Shown here piece after piece: positions 5,094-5,810 of a DNA stretch of 5,810 bases. The translations under genes and the position numbers were made by a program. Origin of the DNA: JBDHTO01 sp039808665 (GTDB lineage: Bacteria; Pseudomonadota; Alphaproteobacteria; Paracaedibacterales; JAKBAR01); NCBI GenBank assembly GCA_039808665.1, contig JBDHTO010000074.1, positions 1 through 5,810 on the forward strand. The letters run 5' to 3'. The notes below the pieces were generated by a model. It made no database searches, had not been told where the DNA came from, and worked only from the letters and a program-made list of their open reading frames with translations. Position 1 is the stretch's first letter; the number at the start of each line of letters is the position of its first letter.

Positions 5094-5810
5094 ATGTGCG
5101 GATTTTCTGGATTTTGGGATTTTCTTAAATCACGAACAGAGGAACAAAACCTACGCATCCTTAAAATGATGAACGACGCCATTGAATTTCGCGGACCCGA
5201 TGGGGAAGGATACTTTACGGGTGAACAGGGAATTACCCTTGGCCATCGACGCCTTTCTATTCTTGACCTTTCCGAGTCTGGCGCTCAACCCATGGGTTCA
5301 CAAAGTGATCGTTACACAATTATCTTTAATGGTGAGGTTTATAATGCCGACCGTCTGCGTCCAGAACTTGTTGAAAAAGGTTACACTTTTCATGGAACCT
5401 CTGACACAGAGGTTATGCTTGCCGCAATCGAGGCTTACGGACTTGAGAATGCCACAAAAAAATTTATCGGTATGTTTGCCTTTGCACTTTTTGACAAACG
5501 TGAAAATCTTCTCCATTTGGTGCGCGACCGCCTCGGGGTGAAACCTCTTTACTACGGCATTCAGGATCAGCATCTTTTCTTTGGATCCCAGCTCAAATCC
5601 TTTTACAAACATCCTGACTTTAAACCGTCTCTTAACCATAGCGCCCTCAGCACATACCTGTCTTATAACTATATCCCTTCCTCCACCTGTATTTTTAGAA
5701 GCGTCCATAAGGTTCAGCCAGGGGAAATTGTCACCATCAATGCTTCGAAAAATATCCACAAAACAACCTATTGGTCATTGGAAGAAACTCACAGTCAAGG
5801 ACAACAAAAT
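5094..5810 (+). CDS. AsnB-type asparagine synthase (glutamine-hydrolysing), N-terminal part (3' end outside window)
   Basis: The first 239 codons of an AsnB-family protein, open to the last base; the family is usually about 600-650 residues. The visible part is the class II (Ntn) glutamine amidotransferase domain, which frees ammonia from glutamine for an ATP-dependent synthetase domain that would lie beyond the window. It starts MCGFSG, so that removal of Met exposes the nucleophile Cys2. Other family residues are RGPDGEG (33-39), GHRRLSILDLS (50-60, with the glutamine-binding Arg52), QPM (65-67), FNGEVYN (78-84, oxyanion and substrate residues), SDTE (103-106), GMFAFALFD (126-134) and RDRLGVKPLYY (144-154). 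Residues from about 205 (STYLSYNYIPSSTCIF, then VQPGEI) match the linker toward the synthetase domain. The ATG has AAGGA 9 bases upstream. Next to a GT4 gene the protein may amidate a sugar acid in a polysaccharide instead of making free asparagine; the sequence here cannot separate the two. Confidence 0.93.
   Translation, partial: MCGFSGFWDFLKSRTEEQNLRILKMMNDAIEFRGPDGEGYFTGEQGITLGHRRLSILDLSESGAQPMGSQSDRYTIIFNGEVYNADRLRPELVEKGYTFHGTSDTEVMLAAIEAYGLENATKKFIGMFAFALFDKRENLLHLVRDRLGVKPLYYGIQDQHLFFGSQLKSFYKHPDFKPSLNHSALSTYLSYNYIPSSTCIFRSVHKVQPGEIVTINASKNIHKTTYWSLEETHSQGQQN

Noticed and set aside
5182..5541. A 119-codon plus-strand frame in another phase
   Set aside because: It overlaps the AsnB-like coding region out of frame and lacks a ribosome binding site; its product is not recognisable.
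5298..5759. A 153-codon open frame on the minus strand
   Set aside because: It is entirely antisense to the AsnB-like gene, whose family motifs are unmistakable on the plus strand. The antisense product shows no recognisable domain.

Overview
The window looks like a piece of an alphaproteobacterial chromosome of moderate-to-low GC. The best clue is the GyrA C-terminal fragment at the left edge: its beta-pinwheel sequence and the acidic insertion between blades resemble alphaproteobacterial GyrA. The AT-rich composition would fit a host-associated lineage of that class, but this is inference and no ribosomal RNA is present to check it. There are seven protein-coding genes, two of them cut by the window edges, and no RNA genes, insertion sequences or CRISPR arrays. 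Coding density is high and no gene-free stretch reaches 300 bases.

Layout. (1) 1-543, plus strand: the 3' end of gyrA, closed by a hairpin that works as a candidate terminator and lies inside the neighbouring convergent gene. (2) 546-3811, minus strand: four genes reading leftward. Transcription order is a two-[4Fe-4S]/CCG-domain oxidoreductase, a DUF3501 protein overlapping it by 4 bases, a membrane-anchored TlpA/ResA-type thioredoxin, and a zeta-class glutathione transferase (maleylacetoacetate isomerase, maiA). The first pair is clearly an operon. The last pair is tightly spaced, with the stop codon of the first gene lying inside the ribosome binding site of the second. A 66-base gap separates the two pairs, so one four-gene transcript or two shorter ones are both possible. 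(3) 3812-3932: a compact divergent regulatory region. (4) 3933 to the right edge, plus strand: a GT4 glycosyltransferase followed 12 bases later by the N-terminal part of an AsnB-type asparagine synthetase/amidotransferase. This pairing is typical of surface-polysaccharide loci.

How the genes may work together. The four leftward genes share a thiol/redox theme: electron transfer through Fe-S clusters, disulfide reduction outside the membrane, and a glutathione-dependent enzyme. The least characterised part is the Fe-S protein plus DUF3501 pair. The rightward genes probably begin or continue a glycan-assembly operon, with the AsnB-like protein amidating a sugar acid or simply making asparagine. 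I found no convincing wholly new system. The main items for follow-up are the Fe-S/DUF3501 pair, the gyrA terminator inside maiA, the repeated stop-codon/Shine-Dalgarno fusion, the likely TTG start of the glycosyltransferase, and the divergent control region.
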